A DNA stretch of 64,000 bases, from positions 43,416 to 107,415 of the forward strand of contig NZ_VJZR01000012.1 of NCBI RefSeq assembly GCF_007097365.1, given 5' to 3'. Within the stretch, counting starts at the first letter, position 1; each line of letters opens with the position of its first letter. Origin of the DNA: Flavobacterium franklandianum (lineage in GTDB: Bacteria > Bacteroidota > Bacteroidia > Flavobacteriales > Flavobacteriaceae). Of the stretch, positions 35,202 through 45,205 are shown in pieces. The notes below the pieces were generated by a model. It searched no databases. It was given only the letters and a program-made list of their open reading frames with translations, and had not been told where the DNA came from. The position numbers and the translations under genes are program-made.

Positions 35202-37667
35202 TTAAAACCTCATATTGACCTTCACATTAAAAACACGTGTAGTCATATAATTTGGAATCGCGTATTGATTTTTGGAATACACATCACGAACCCAAGTATT
35301 GGTAATGGCGTTTTGATTGTCGAAAAGGTTGAAAATTTCTAATCCAATGGCCAATTCTTTGAAACTTTGTAGCCATCTTTTTGAAGTTGGATTTTGTTCA
35401 TCAATTAAAACTTTAGAAAATCCCACATCGGCACGACGATAATCTCGCAATCTGTTTTGATAAAAATAAGGATCAGCATACGAAGGCGAGCCACCTGGTA
35501 ATCCTGTGTTGTAAACCAAATTCAGGTATAATTTTATGCTTGGAATCTTTGGCATATAATCTTGAAACAAAAGGGCAAATTTCAATCTTTGGTCGGTTGG
35601 CCTGGATATATAACCTTTGTTTTCAATATTTTCTTCGGTTTTTAAATAGCCAAAGCTGAACCAAGATTCAGTTCCGGGAACAAATTCTCCGTTCAATCTA
35701 AAATCAAATCCTTCGGCATAGGCTTTTGCATTATTGGCGGCAGCATAACGAATTCGAACATTGTCCAAAGTATATGGATTCACGTCTGTCAAGGATTTAT
35801 AATACAATTCCGAAACCATTTTGAAAGGGCGATCCCACATTTTAAAACTATAATCATTACTCAAAACAATATGTATGGATTGTTGCGCTTTGACATCGGG
35901 TTGCACAACTCCATTAGCATCACGCAATTCACGATACGAAGGCGGCTGATGGTACAATCCTCCTGAAAGTCTAAAAAACATATCCTTGTTCCAATTGGGT
36001 TTCAACGAAAATTGCGCTCTTGGACTAAAAGTAATTTGGTTTGTACTCGTAATATTGTCGCCAGAAACCATCCAATTTTGAGAACGAACGCCCGCATTCA
36101 TCCAAACTTCGTTGCTACCAATATATCCTTTTCGACTCCATTGGGCATAACCCGAAAATCGGTTGATGTCAACAAAATTTGTCGCTCTCACATTTTGATA
36201 CGGAACCAATGGACCTGTATATGGTGAATACGGTTGGTCGTTTTTTGGTAAAAATTCAATAGGGGGATTTATAGAAAATCCAGCCGAATCAATCACTTCC
36301 CATTCAATCACTCTGTCCCGAATAGATTCGCGGGTAAATTTAGCTCCCCATTCGAATTGGTTTTTTTTCCAATTGTGAATTCCTTTTAATTCAGTATTGA
36401 TAATTAAAGCATCTAAATCATTTCTGGCATGATTGAGTTGTGCTCCAATTCCTCTAGTGAAAGCAACATCTCCAAAATTTTCAGAACCAAAATTAGAATC
36501 CACTTCGCCCAAACGGTATTGCGCTAAAATATCATAATATTCTTGTTCTTGCGTATGATAAGCAGAAGCAATCAATTTATATGTAGTGTTTTTCGAGGCA
36601 GTATAAGTAGATTTTACTGCACCAAAAACGGTAGTGTATTTGTCTTTTTCTTGTCCTTCATAATAAATCAACAAAGCCATTGGATCTTGAATAGTACCAA
36701 AATTGGTCTGACGGCTTAAGGGTTGGTATTTGTAATCGTTGGAAGAAATATTACCTAAAAAACTAAATTCCCATTTGTCCGAAGGCTTAAAATTAACATT
36801 CGTTTGAAAATCGGCAAATACGGGCGTATAATTGGTTTGCGTTTCTTGGCTATCCACCAAAAGTGAATTATTGCGATAGCGAATTCCAGAAACTTCAGAC
36901 CATTTACCGTTTTTAGAAACCGCATCTACGGCTAGGCTTGCACCTAGCAAACTAGCTTCGGCTACCGCTCCAAATTGGATTGGAGTTCGATAGGTAATAT
37001 CTAAAACAGAAGATAATTTATCACCAAATTTAGACTGAAAACCTCCGGCCGAAAAATCAACATTTTGAACTAAATCGGTATTTGTAAAACTCAATCCTTC
37101 TTGTTGACCGGAACGAATTAGGAAAGGACGATAGACTTCGATTTCGTTTACATAAACTAAATTTTCATCATAATTTCCGCCTCGAACGGCATATTGGGTA
37201 CTCAATTCATTATTGGAATTTACACCTGGTAAGGATTTTAAAATATTTTCGACACCTGGATTGGCGCCAGGAATTTTCCGAATCATTTCGGGTTCTAAAA
37301 CTGTAACTCCTTGAACTCTTTTTTTATTATTAACAGTAATAATTACTTCACCCATTTGTTCATCTTTGTCGTTCATAACCAAATTGAACTCGTAATCTTC
37401 ATCTGGCTTTAGGGTAATAGCAACTGTAGCTTTTTTTAAAGAAATATGCGAAAAAACAACGACAACCTTCTGATTTGCAGAAACTTTCAAAATATAAAAA
37501 CCATTGACATTGGATCTAGTCCCAATATCTTGGCTCGACACATTAACATTGGAAACTGGTTGATTATTTTTATCAAGAATAACACCTTTTATTTGAGCAG
37601 ATTGAGCGAAAGCAACTGACCCTAAACAGAAAAAAAGGAAAACAAGTATTATTTTATTTAAACCCAA
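35202..37667 (-). CDS. TonB-dependent receptor with CarboxypepD-like N-terminal domain
   Basis: An 821-residue outer membrane receptor. After a signal peptide (MGLNKIILVFLFFCLGSVAFAQ) comes a CarboxypepD regulatory-like domain (IKGVILDKNNQPVSNVNVSSQD), then a plug (RKIPGANPGVENILKSLPGVNSN, YAVRGGNYDENLVYVNEIEVYRP) and a beta-barrel. It is not a SusC type: it lacks the SusC N-terminal plug box pattern and no SusD follows. The gene begins 11 bp after the M23 peptidase gene on the same strand. Substrate unknown. Confidence 0.92.
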   Translation of the reverse strand: MGLNKIILVFLFFCLGSVAFAQSAQIKGVILDKNNQPVSNVNVSSQDIGTRSNVNGFYILKVSANQKVVVVFSHISLKKATVAITLKPDEDYEFNLVMNDKDEQMGEVIITVNNKKRVQGVTVLEPEMIRKIPGANPGVENILKSLPGVNSNNELSTQYAVRGGNYDENLVYVNEIEVYRPFLIRSGQQEGLSFTNTDLVQNVDFSAGGFQSKFGDKLSSVLDITYRTPIQFGAVAEASLLGASLAVDAVSKNGKWSEVSGIRYRNNSLLVDSQETQTNYTPVFADFQTNVNFKPSDKWEFSFLGNISSNDYKYQPLSRQTNFGTIQDPMALLIYYEGQEKDKYTTVFGAVKSTYTASKNTTYKLIASAYHTQEQEYYDILAQYRLGEVDSNFGSENFGDVAFTRGIGAQLNHARNDLDALIINTELKGIHNWKKNQFEWGAKFTRESIRDRVIEWEVIDSAGFSINPPIEFLPKNDQPYSPYTGPLVPYQNVRATNFVDINRFSGYAQWSRKGYIGSNEVWMNAGVRSQNWMVSGDNITSTNQITFSPRAQFSLKPNWNKDMFFRLSGGLYHQPPSYRELRDANGVVQPDVKAQQSIHIVLSNDYSFKMWDRPFKMVSELYYKSLTDVNPYTLDNVRIRYAAANNAKAYAEGFDFRLNGEFVPGTESWFSFGYLKTEENIENKGYISRPTDQRLKFALLFQDYMPKIPSIKLYLNLVYNTGLPGGSPSYADPYFYQNRLRDYRRADVGFSKVLIDEQNPTSKRWLQSFKELAIGLEIFNLFDNQNAITNTWVRDVYSKNQYAIPNYMTTRVFNVKVNMRF

Positions 37668-37678
37668 GGAATTTGATT

Positions 37679-39382
37679 TTATTGTTTTTGACTTCTAAAA
37701 AACTGAGTTTCAAAGATAGTAGAATTTCCTAAATTATCCATCACAATAATTTTTAATTCATTGGATCCTTCGGCAACAATTCCGTCGCTAAAATTATGGG
37801 TTATTTTCTTGGTTTTGTTGTCATATTCGAATAAAATCCATTTCCCGTTCAAATAACCATTATAGGATTTTATGCCTGATAAATCATCGCTAATAGTGAA
37901 CTGAATAAACTTTTTATCCGTTAACCATTTGCCTTCAATGGATTTTGAAATACTGATTTTTGGAGGAATTATGTCTAAAACTAGAGCGTATTTGCCTAAA
38001 GTTTTAACATTAATCTTAAAAACACTGTCTTTTCGAAAGGTATGATTATATCCAATCTTGTTGGAACCAATTGAGCCAATAAACACTTTTTCTCTTTGAG
38101 CTTCGCTGAATTTATGATCTTCGATTTCGATAGTAAAATTAGAATGTGCGGGAACGGTATCACTATGAAGAAATAAAGTGTCGTTTATAACATCAAAATT
38201 CAAATTGAAATCTTCATAGAAAGTATTTGGTGGAAAGAAAACCGACATATTTTCTTTAGTAAAATTGGATTCATTTTTTGCTTTTACAAAATATTTAGAA
38301 ACAGGTTCTTTGGTTATAATAACAGGCAAAACTTCATTGACAATTGGAATGGTTACGGTGGTCAAATTTCCGTAAAAATCAGAAACTTCTACACGGTATT
38401 GAGTAGTCAAATTGGGCACAACATTTACAATACCATTTCTTGCATCTGTTTTGATAATACTTAAATTGAAAGGGCTTTTCATAAACAACTTTTGGACTCT
38501 TTGCAGAGTTTTTTTATACATTGAATAGTCTATCAAAGCATTTATATAACGCATTTCATCAAAAGAATACGTATCAAATTGATAACCAAAATTAGGCATT
38601 CCGTTATAAAATGTTTGCACTTTATACACCCCATTCTTATTAAATGAAACATCATCATAATCGAAAGTATTGATGCCAAAACCAATTCTGCCATTAGCAA
38701 TGACCTTATCAGCAAGATAAGTTCCGTCTCTCTGTAAAACAAGATTAAGCAATAAAGGTCTTTTAGATTGATTTACTAAAGTTTCATTATCTAAAGGATA
38801 GACATATATGTTGTAAATAATGGGTTTTTTAGTGTCTTTCAAGAATTTATCAAAGCCAAAAAGCATTGGATTGATAATATTCTCGGTAACATTATCACGA
38901 AATTCGAAATGTAAATGTGGCCCTTCAGAAGCTCCTGAATTTCCGGAAAATCCAATGGTCTGCCCTTTCGTGACTACTAATTCTCCTGGTTTGAGATACT
39001 TTTCAATTTCAAAAGATTGTTCCTCATAATGCGTTTTTTTGATAAAATCTTCTATCGCATCTGTTGCTCTTTGTAAATGACCGTAAACCGAAGTATAGCC
39101 ATTAGAATGAGTAATATAAATCGTTTTACCGTTTCCAAAGGTTGAAATTTTTATTCTTGAGACATAGCCATCAGCCACAGCATGAACTTCTAACCCTTCC
39201 CTTTGCATGGTTTTTAAATCAAAACCTGCATGAAAATGATTGGGTCTCAATTCCCCAAAATTTCCTGACAACTGCATTGGAATATCCAGTGGAGGACTAA
39301 AATAATCTTTTGGATAATCGACTTGGGCAAAAACAGAACCGTAAAAAAGGATGAAAAACAGGTTAAATCTCATAGAATTCAT
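37679..39382 (-). CDS. M23-family metallopeptidase (LytM domain)
   Basis: A 567-residue exported protein from the ATG at 39382 (alternative at 39373), with a signal peptide (MRFNLFFILFYGSVFAQ). The M23 domain carries HFHAGFDLKT (His, Asp) and HLHFEFRD (HxH) zinc ligands, so it is an active endopeptidase candidate that cuts peptidoglycan cross-links. The long C-terminal part is beta-rich (Ig-like). It forms an operon with the TonB receptor 11 bp downstream. Confidence 0.9.
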   Translation of the reverse strand: MNSMRFNLFFILFYGSVFAQVDYPKDYFSPPLDIPMQLSGNFGELRPNHFHAGFDLKTMQREGLEVHAVADGYVSRIKISTFGNGKTIYITHSNGYTSVYGHLQRATDAIEDFIKKTHYEEQSFEIEKYLKPGELVVTKGQTIGFSGNSGASEGPHLHFEFRDNVTENIINPMLFGFDKFLKDTKKPIIYNIYVYPLDNETLVNQSKRPLLLNLVLQRDGTYLADKVIANGRIGFGINTFDYDDVSFNKNGVYKVQTFYNGMPNFGYQFDTYSFDEMRYINALIDYSMYKKTLQRVQKLFMKSPFNLSIIKTDARNGIVNVVPNLTTQYRVEVSDFYGNLTTVTIPIVNEVLPVIITKEPVSKYFVKAKNESNFTKENMSVFFPPNTFYEDFNLNFDVINDTLFLHSDTVPAHSNFTIEIEDHKFSEAQREKVFIGSIGSNKIGYNHTFRKDSVFKINVKTLGKYALVLDIIPPKISISKSIEGKWLTDKKFIQFTISDDLSGIKSYNGYLNGKWILFEYDNKTKKITHNFSDGIVAEGSNELKIIVMDNLGNSTIFETQFFRSQKQ

Positions 39383-39494
39383 TTTTGCTAAGATAAAAAA
39401 AAGTAGTTTACAAAAATTTATATAGGCATCTAAAATTATAATCAACTGTTATACTGACAATTGATTTTTTTTATATAAAAAAGCTAATAAAATA

Positions 39495-39524
39495 TTGTAA
39501 AAATAAAAAGGAATACTAACTTTG
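39495..39524 (+). promoter_or_regulatory. promoter of the zapA region
   Basis: -33 TTG (39495-39497), 19-bp spacer, -7 TAACTTTG (39517-39524), 28 bp before the first ATG. Confidence 0.75.
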
Positions 39525-39551
39525 TAAGATTAAGTAATACTTAGGAAGAAT

Positions 39552-39842
39552 ATGAGTGTAATTGTAGAAATAATTGATACTCTTGAAAATAAGATTGAAA
39601 AACTGTTTGCAAAAATAAATAGTTTGGAGAAAAAATCTCAAGATTTGAAAATTGAATTAACAAAATCTGCAGCTATCATACAAAATCAGTCTCAAGAAAT
39701 TGAAGGTCTAAAAGCACAGTATGAAACACTAAAAATAGCCAACGCATTACTAGGCAGTGAAGAGAATAAAAGAGATACAAAGCTTAAAATAAATTCATTA
39801 ATTCGTGAAATTGATTACTGTATAGCACAACTATCAGATTAA
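39552..39842 (+). CDS. small coiled-coil protein upstream of zapA
   Basis: A 96-residue, almost wholly alpha-helical protein with continuous heptads (IEIIDTLENKIEKLFAKINSLEKKS-like pattern, IIQNQSQEIEGLKAQYETLK). The TAG-rich charged layout resembles ZapB-like division coiled-coils, and the next gene, 8 bp later, is zapA. I infer a ZapB-like or ZapA-partner role; sequence identity to ZapB cannot be judged by eye. Its promoter drives the operon. Confidence 0.75.
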   Translation: MSVIVEIIDTLENKIEKLFAKINSLEKKSQDLKIELTKSAAIIQNQSQEIEGLKAQYETLKIANALLGSEENKRDTKLKINSLIREIDYCIAQLSD

Positions 39843-39850
39843 TAAAAGAT

Positions 39851-40144
39851 ATGGACGAAAAGCTTAAAATTAAGATATCGATTGCGGACAGAGTCTACCC
39901 ATTAACCGTAGAACTCTCTCAAGAAGAAGGACTTAGAAGCGCTTCGAAGAAAATTGATACGATGATAAAGCAATTTGAAGAAAATTATGCCGTTCGCGAC
40001 AAACAAGATGTACTAGCCATGTGTGCTTTGCAATTTGCGTCTCAAACAGAACAAAAGCAAATTGATAATGCTATCGATGGTGTAGCAACTATAGAAAGAA
40101 TTAAAAAAATCAATGCGCTTTTAGATCAATATCTCCTAGATTAA
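39851..40144 (+). CDS. zapA: cell division protein ZapA
   Basis: A 97-residue ZapA-like protein that cross-links FtsZ filaments at midcell: N-terminal beta-rich globular head (LKIKISIADRVYPLTVELSQEEGLRSASKKID) and a C-terminal helix (VLAMCALQFASQTEQ to LLDQYLLD) for tetramerisation. Length and order fit. A 6S RNA follows, as in the zapA-ssrS order of enterobacteria. Confidence 0.9.
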   Translation: MDEKLKIKISIADRVYPLTVELSQEEGLRSASKKIDTMIKQFEENYAVRDKQDVLAMCALQFASQTEQKQIDNAIDGVATIERIKKINALLDQYLLD

Positions 40145-40172
40145 ACACGTTCTTTACAGAAACTAAGATACT

Positions 40173-40333
40173 GCCTACATTAGTTCACATTTGGTAAACT
40201 CAACACTAACAATTTAGAATGAGCAAATCATCGTTACTATAGCAAGCCAATTCAGTTTGGAAGCTTGAACAGCGAGTTAGCTCAAAACTTGTATTTCCGA
40301 GTTTATTCAAGCAATCTAATGTAGGCTTTTTTT
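40173..40333 (+). ncRNA. ssrS: 6S RNA (6S-Flavo type)
   Basis: A ~160-nt segment between zapA and rny closes with a perfect 11-bp stem, GCCTACATTAG (40173-40183) with CTAATGTAGGC (40316-40326), and ends in seven T. Inside is a long imperfect hairpin, as expected for 6S RNA, which mimics an open promoter and binds RNA polymerase. Its place after zapA matches other genomes and the Rfam 6S-Flavo type I know. Call from structure and synteny, not a model search. Confidence 0.8.
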
Positions 40334-40353
40334 ATATATAAATTTTAACAACT

Positions 40354-41916
40354 ATGGACATTTTAACAATAATTATTTCAGGAATTGTAGGTATTGCAGG
40401 AGGTTTTGGATTAGCCAAAATAATCGAAAAAAGTAACATTTCTAATTTGATTAAAAGCGCAAAAAAAGAAGCTACTTCCATCTTAAAAGATGCTAATCTT
40501 GAAGCCGAAAACATCAAAAAAGATAAAATACTTCAAGCGAAAGAGAAATTTATCGAATTAAAATCAGAACACGAACAAGTAATCCTTTCTCGCGATCAAA
40601 AGATGGCGGAAGTAGAAAAAAGAATTCGAGACAAAGAATCCCAAGTTTCGAATGAATTGTCGAAAGCTAAGAAAGTAAATGATGATTTTGAAACAAAAAC
40701 AATAGAATACACAGCTAAAATTGAAACTTTAGACAAAAAACAAGTAGAAGTTGACAGATTGCACAAAAGCCACCTTCAACAACTAGAAGTTATCGCTGGT
40801 TTATCTACTGAAGATGCCAAAAATCAGTTAATTGAAGGCTTAAGAGCTGAGGCCAAAACTCAGGCTATGTCACACATTCAAGACACTATTGAAGAAGCAA
40901 AATTAACAGCACAACAAGAAGCAAAGAAAATTATCATCAACACCATTCAAAGAGTTGGAACAGAAGAAGCTGTAGAAAATTGCGTTTCTGTTTTTAACAT
41001 AGAATCTGATGATGTAAAAGGTAGAATTATTGGGCGTGAAGGTAGAAACATTAGAGCAATTGAAGCCGCAACCGGAGTAGAAATCATTGTAGATGACACA
41101 CCAGAAGCTATCATTCTTTCTTGTTTTGACCCCGTTCGTAGAGAAATTGCACGTTTGGCTTTGCATAAATTAGTAACTGACGGAAGAATTCACCCAGCAC
41201 GTATCGAAGAAGTGGTGGCTAAAACCACCAAACAAATTGACGACGAAATCATCGAAGTGGGTAAACGTACTGTAATCGATTTAGGAATTCACGGATTACA
41301 CCCAGAGTTAATCAAAGTGGTTGGACGTATGAAATACCGTTCGTCTTACGGGCAAAACTTATTGCAACACTCTCGCGAAGTGTCTAAACTTTGTGGAATT
41401 ATGGCTGCCGAATTAGGATTGAATGTGAAACTAGCCAAAAGAGCTGGTTTACTGCACGATATTGGTAAAGTTCCAGATGCCGAAAGTGATTTACCTCACG
41501 CTTTATTAGGAATGCAATGGGCGGAGAAATATGGCGAAAAAGAAGAAGTTTGCAACGCTATTGGAGCACACCACGACGAGATCGAAATGAAATCATTGTT
41601 ATCGCCAATTGTTCAAGTTTGTGATGCTATTTCAGGTGCTAGACCAGGCGCTAGAAGACAGGTTTTAGATTCCTACATTCAACGTTTGAAAGACTTAGAA
41701 GAAGTAGCTTATGGATTTGGCGGTGTGAAAAATGCGTATGCCATTCAAGCAGGTAGAGAACTACGTGTGATTGTAGAAAGCGAAAAGGTTTCTGATGAAA
41801 ATGCAGCCACTTTATCCTTTGAAATTTCACAAAAAATTCAAACCGAAATGACCTATCCTGGCCAAGTAAAAGTTACCGTAATTAGAGAAACAAGAGCGGT
41901 AAATATTGCAAAATAG
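40354..41916 (+). CDS. rny: ribonuclease Y
   Basis: A 520-residue endoribonuclease that starts mRNA decay at the membrane. Its parts are an N-terminal helix ([20 protein letters not shown]), a long coiled-coil (about 28-200), a KH domain with [12 protein letters not shown] (near 222-233), an HD domain with HDIGKV (near 368) and a C-terminal conserved domain. The length matches family members. Confidence 0.96.
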   Translation: MDILTIIISGIVGIAGGFGLAKIIEKSNISNLIKSAKKEATSILKDANLEAENIKKDKILQAKEKFIELKSEHEQVILSRDQKMAEVEKRIRDKESQVSNELSKAKKVNDDFETKTIEYTAKIETLDKKQVEVDRLHKSHLQQLEVIAGLSTEDAKNQLIEGLRAEAKTQAMSHIQDTIEEAKLTAQQEAKKIIINTIQRVGTEEAVENCVSVFNIESDDVKGRIIGREGRNIRAIEAATGVEIIVDDTPEAIILSCFDPVRREIARLALHKLVTDGRIHPARIEEVVAKTTKQIDDEIIEVGKRTVIDLGIHGLHPELIKVVGRMKYRSSYGQNLLQHSREVSKLCGIMAAELGLNVKLAKRAGLLHDIGKVPDAESDLPHALLGMQWAEKYGEKEEVCNAIGAHHDEIEMKSLLSPIVQVCDAISGARPGARRQVLDSYIQRLKDLEEVAYGFGGVKNAYAIQAGRELRVIVESEKVSDENAATLSFEISQKIQTEMTYPGQVKVTVIRETRAVNIAK

Positions 41917-41965
41917 ATTTCAGATTGCAGGTGGCCGTTTTCAGATGAAAGCATAGATTATTTAA

Positions 41966-41998
41966 AAAAATGACTTGTTGAACAAAAGTCATTTTTTT
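41966..41998 (+). terminator. intrinsic terminator after rny
   Basis: AAATGACTT/AAGTCATTT stem with a GTTGAACA-type loop and eight T. Confidence 0.85.
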
Positions 41999-42029
41999 TA
42001 TCTGCAACCTAAAATCTGCTGTCTGCTAA

Positions 42030-42926
42030 CTATCTTCTCGGATGAAAATTATTGATTACTTCTGTTAAAAACCTCCTATCCAGATGCACATAAATTTCCG
42101 TAGTAGTTATCGATTCGTGCCCTAGCATTAACTGAATCGAACGCAAATCGGCACCATTCTCCAGAAGATGGGTGGCAAACGAATGGCGCAAAGTATGAGG
42201 GCTGATGCTTTTTTTTAGTTCAATTTTAGCTGCTAAACCTTTGATTATCGTAAAAATCATTGCTCTTGTCAACTGACTTCCTCTCCTATTTAAGAACAAA
42301 GTATCTTCGTGACCTTTCTTTATATTCAAATCATTTCGTTTGTAATCTCTATAAATTTGGATGTATTTTTGAGTCAAATTCCCTATGGGAACTAAACGTT
42401 GTTTATTCCCTTTTCCGGTAATTTTAATGAAGCCCTCATCAAAAAATAAATCAGAAATCTTCAAGGAAACCAATTCCGAAACCCGAAGCCCACAACCATA
42501 AAGCGTTTCCAACATTGCTCGATTTCGTTCGCCTTCATTGGAACTCAAATCTATTGCCGAAATTAAAGCATCAATTTCATCGACTGATAAAGTATCGGGG
42601 AGTTTTCGACCTGTTTTGGGAGTTTCAATCAATTCCATGGGATTGTCTAAGCGATAATCTTCAAAAATTAAATAGCTAAAAAAACTTTTTAATCCCGAAA
42701 TTATTCTGGCCTGCGAACGTGGATTTACTTCTTTTGAAACACTATAAATAAACTGCTGAATCGTTTCTTCGCTTATCTTTATGGGCGAAACTGAGAAATT
42801 ATTTTCCTCCAAAAAAAGACACAACCGTTCTATATCAAAAGAATAATTTTCGATGGTGTTTTTAGATAATCCTCTTTCAATCCTAAGATAAGACTGATAA
42901 TTTTTGATATCTGTTTTCCAGTTCAT
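42030..42926 (-). CDS. xerD: tyrosine recombinase XerD
   Basis: A 298-residue tyrosine recombinase with a SAM-like N-terminal core-binding domain and the catalytic set Arg148 (CGLRVSEL), Lys172, His244 and Arg247 (HTLRHSFATH), His270 (LGHESITT) and the nucleophile Tyr279. It is the chromosome-dimer resolvase acting at dif. It has the housekeeping length and context rather than that of an integron or phage integrase. No phage genes surround it. Confidence 0.95.
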   Translation of the reverse strand: MNWKTDIKNYQSYLRIERGLSKNTIENYSFDIERLCLFLEENNFSVSPIKISEETIQQFIYSVSKEVNPRSQARIISGLKSFFSYLIFEDYRLDNPMELIETPKTGRKLPDTLSVDEIDALISAIDLSSNEGERNRAMLETLYGCGLRVSELVSLKISDLFFDEGFIKITGKGNKQRLVPIGNLTQKYIQIYRDYKRNDLNIKKGHEDTLFLNRRGSQLTRAMIFTIIKGLAAKIELKKSISPHTLRHSFATHLLENGADLRSIQLMLGHESITTTEIYVHLDRRFLTEVINNFHPRR

Positions 42927-42955
42927 ATAAGCAAAGTAAAGCTATTTTTGGACAT

Positions 42956-42981
42956 AAAAAAACCACGCAAATGCGTGGTTT
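42956..42981 (-). terminator. intrinsic terminator of the OMP gene
   Basis: Minus-strand AACCACGCA/TGCGTGGTT followed by seven T, directly after the stop at 43000 and before xerD. Confidence 0.85.
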
Positions 42982-42999
42982 GATTTTATAAAGAAAAAA

Positions 43000-43599
43000 T
43001 TATTTCCCCCATTTTCCTCCTCCAACAAAAAATCCGATGTGGATACCTAAATAGGCGTTTTTTGCAGTTCCTTTTTTAACACCGTTTATATCTTCTAAAT
43101 CAGAATCAGGAATAAAATTATATTCTAACCCCATTCTAAATCCCGCCCATTCAAAACCTCCACGAATTAAACCGCCAAATGCACCAGATACAGCAGGTGA
43201 ATATTCAGTAGTTGAATCACCGCCAGTATTTTCATCCACTTCAACATTTGCTAGTGAATAGTAACCAAGTCCACCTCCAACATAAGGGGCAAAAGAACTG
43301 CCTGATTTATGAAAATAATAATCATAGGTTCCAACATAGGAACCGCTAGCGGAAACTTTTGCAGAGGGAGAATTAGCATCAGTATTTATATCTTTAACAA
43401 TTGCTGCTATCCCAAACCTTAAACCAATATTCATATTGTCATTAATATTGAATTTAGGTTCTAAAGAAAACATCACTCCTCCACCCCCTCCTGAAGGAAC
43501 AAAACCTAAGTCTAAACCAACTCTAAATTTTCCTTGTTCTTGTGAATACCCATAAGTAAAAGCCAAAGCTAACAGGACTACTAAAATAATTTTTTTCAT
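43000..43599 (-). CDS. outer membrane beta-barrel protein
   Basis: A 199-residue exported protein with a signal peptide (MKKIILVVLLALAFTYGYSQ) and an OmpW/OmpA-barrel-like pattern: GLDLGFVPSGGGGGVMFSLEPKFN, NMNIGLRFGIAA, YVGGGLGYYSL and GLIRGGFEWAGFRMGLEYNF. The C-terminus IGFFVGGGKWGK keeps an aromatic/glycine-rich ending. A Gly-rich loop follows residue 34. It lies between xerD and a decayed paralogue. Confidence 0.82.
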   Translation of the reverse strand: MKKIILVVLLALAFTYGYSQEQGKFRVGLDLGFVPSGGGGGVMFSLEPKFNINDNMNIGLRFGIAAIVKDINTDANSPSAKVSASGSYVGTYDYYFHKSGSSFAPYVGGGLGYYSLANVEVDENTGGDSTTEYSPAVSGAFGGLIRGGFEWAGFRMGLEYNFIPDSDLEDINGVKKGTAKNAYLGIHIGFFVGGGKWGK

Positions 43600-43803
43600 A
43601 ATTTATATATTTAAAGATTACACACCTAATACTTGTTAAAATTAATAAAATATTTTATTATTAGACTATTTTCTGTATAAATTATTAGAAATGAATCGAA
43701 AAAAGAAATAATAACCTACAATACAATAAAATTATCTTCTTACAAAATGCAATAAAAAAACACCCTTTCGGATTGTTTCAAACAGCCTTTAGTTAACTTA
43801 AAT

Positions 43804-44315
43804 TACCATTTGTACAACAATCCGAAATCTGGAGTAGCAAAAATGTTATTAAACAAGTTTATATTTAAATCACTTGAATTTGATCCACTTTCAGGATTCA
43901 CGTTGTTATAGCTCAAAATATTTGCTAATTAGAATGTTGTTGCTCAATGAGAAGCAAAGAAATAGTTCAATCCCAAATCGATGTTGGCATTCATAGCACT
44001 ATTAGTGTTTTAGTTTCCGTTATTTATTTGTGTTGAGATAAAAGAATAACCCAATCCAATTTCACCATAAGCATTGAAGCTTTTACTAGCGCCTAAATAC
44101 AAGAAATAATAACGAGCGAAAGCACCAATACCAAATTACCTACTTTATTGTTTGCATTGTCTTGACTTGCAAGAGCTAAAAACCTCCAATAGCCCATTTA
44201 TCATCAATCATATAAGCCATTTTTAGAAACCATTATCTGGAACATCTTGTGCGTTTGCAATACCAGATGTGAAAATCGAAACTACTATAAAATATTTTTT
44301 TTCGTTTTTATTTTT
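43804..44315 (-). pseudogene. decayed outer membrane beta-barrel gene
   Basis: Translating the minus strand across all three frames gives ordered pieces of an OMP: IFTSGIANAQDVPDN (signal peptide), GIGAFARYYFLYLGASKSFN, AYGEIGLGYSFIST, NANIDLGLNYFFASH, and LNINLFNNIFATPDFGLLYKW ending at a stop near 43804. The parts lie in different frames and are broken by several stops, including TGA for a likely Trp after FFASH. An OMP-like origin is clear; no intact start exists. The rest of 43600-44569 is AT-rich with no gene. Confidence 0.85.
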
Positions 44316-44569
44316 AGTTAATAATCCAAATTTAAAATAAAACAAAAAAAACAAGTAATAAACATGATTCAAGGGTTACCGACAAACTTATTAACCTATT
44401 TTTTAATAATTACTCGTTTAAAAGCTTTTATTTTTATCATATTCTATATTTTCCACTTATGGAATCCATCTATATTAAAACAAAAAAGTTGAATTACTTT
44501 GGAGAAATACAATATATATACTATTATGTAGTTTTAAATTAAGTCCCTAATCTATACAATTAAAAAATT

Positions 44570-45133
44570 ATGAAAAAAGCAATCTTAATTACCGTTTTAC
44601 TTCTTGTAGCATCTTTTAATATGCAAGCACAAATATTTAAATTAGGCATAAAAGCTGGTTTAAATTACGCAAATCAAACAGGATCAGAAATAACAATTAA
44701 CAGTTCCAATTATAAAACTTCAGCCATTACAAGTTACCACGCTGGCTTAATCGCAGAAATTAAACTTATAGATAGTTTCGCCATACAACCCGAATTACTA
44801 TATTCTACACAAGGAGCTAATTACAAAAATGCAATTGAAGAATTCGACAATGAATTGGGCTATTTATCCATTCCTGTTTTGGCAAAAATCAATTTGAATA
44901 AAGTCATAAGCATCGAATTAGGCCCACAAACTTCCTTTTTATTGAGCGAAAAAAATAATTTTGACGTCAGAGATGCAAATTCTTTCGAATTTGCAATCGT
45001 TGGAGGTTTAGGTATAAACATTACTAATCATTTATTTATACAGGGACGTTATTGCTTGGGATTAACCGATGCCTCAAAGGACGCTGAAGTTAAAAACTCT
45101 GTTGTTCAAGTTTCAGCAGGTATTAAATTCTAA
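44570..45133 (+). CDS. outer membrane beta-barrel protein (porin/PorT-like)
   Basis: A 187-residue exported protein with a signal peptide (MKKAILITVLLLVASFNMQAQ) and an 8-stranded barrel pattern of the outer membrane protein beta-barrel family: LGIKAGLNYANQTGS, SYHAGLIAEIKLIDSFAIQPE, LGYLSIPVLAKINL, GGLGINITNHLFIQGRYCLGL and a final VVQVSAGIKF. The pattern is shared with PorT-like domains. Function unknown. The gene ends at a terminator. Confidence 0.85.
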   Translation: MKKAILITVLLLVASFNMQAQIFKLGIKAGLNYANQTGSEITINSSNYKTSAITSYHAGLIAEIKLIDSFAIQPELLYSTQGANYKNAIEEFDNELGYLSIPVLAKINLNKVISIELGPQTSFLLSEKNNFDVRDANSFEFAIVGGLGINITNHLFIQGRYCLGLTDASKDAEVKNSVVQVSAGIKF

Positions 45134-45153
45134 GAAAAATAATAAATTTTATT

Positions 45154-45186
45154 AAAACCGTTCCAATTTATGGAAGGGTTTTTTTA
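45154..45186 (+). terminator. intrinsic terminator
   Basis: AAAACCGTTCCA/TGGAAGGGTTTT with one mismatch, followed by T, between the OMP gene and aroQ. Confidence 0.8.
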
Positions 45187-45205
45187 TTTTTACAAAAAAC
45201 ATTTT

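Noticed and set aside
35202..37667. SusC-type polysaccharide uptake locus
   Set aside because: No SusD gene and no glycoside hydrolases nearby; the receptor is of the general CarboxypepD-TonB type.
42030..42926. XerD as the integrase of the carB-linked insertions
   Set aside because: It has the length, motifs and location of the housekeeping dif recombinase, far from carB.
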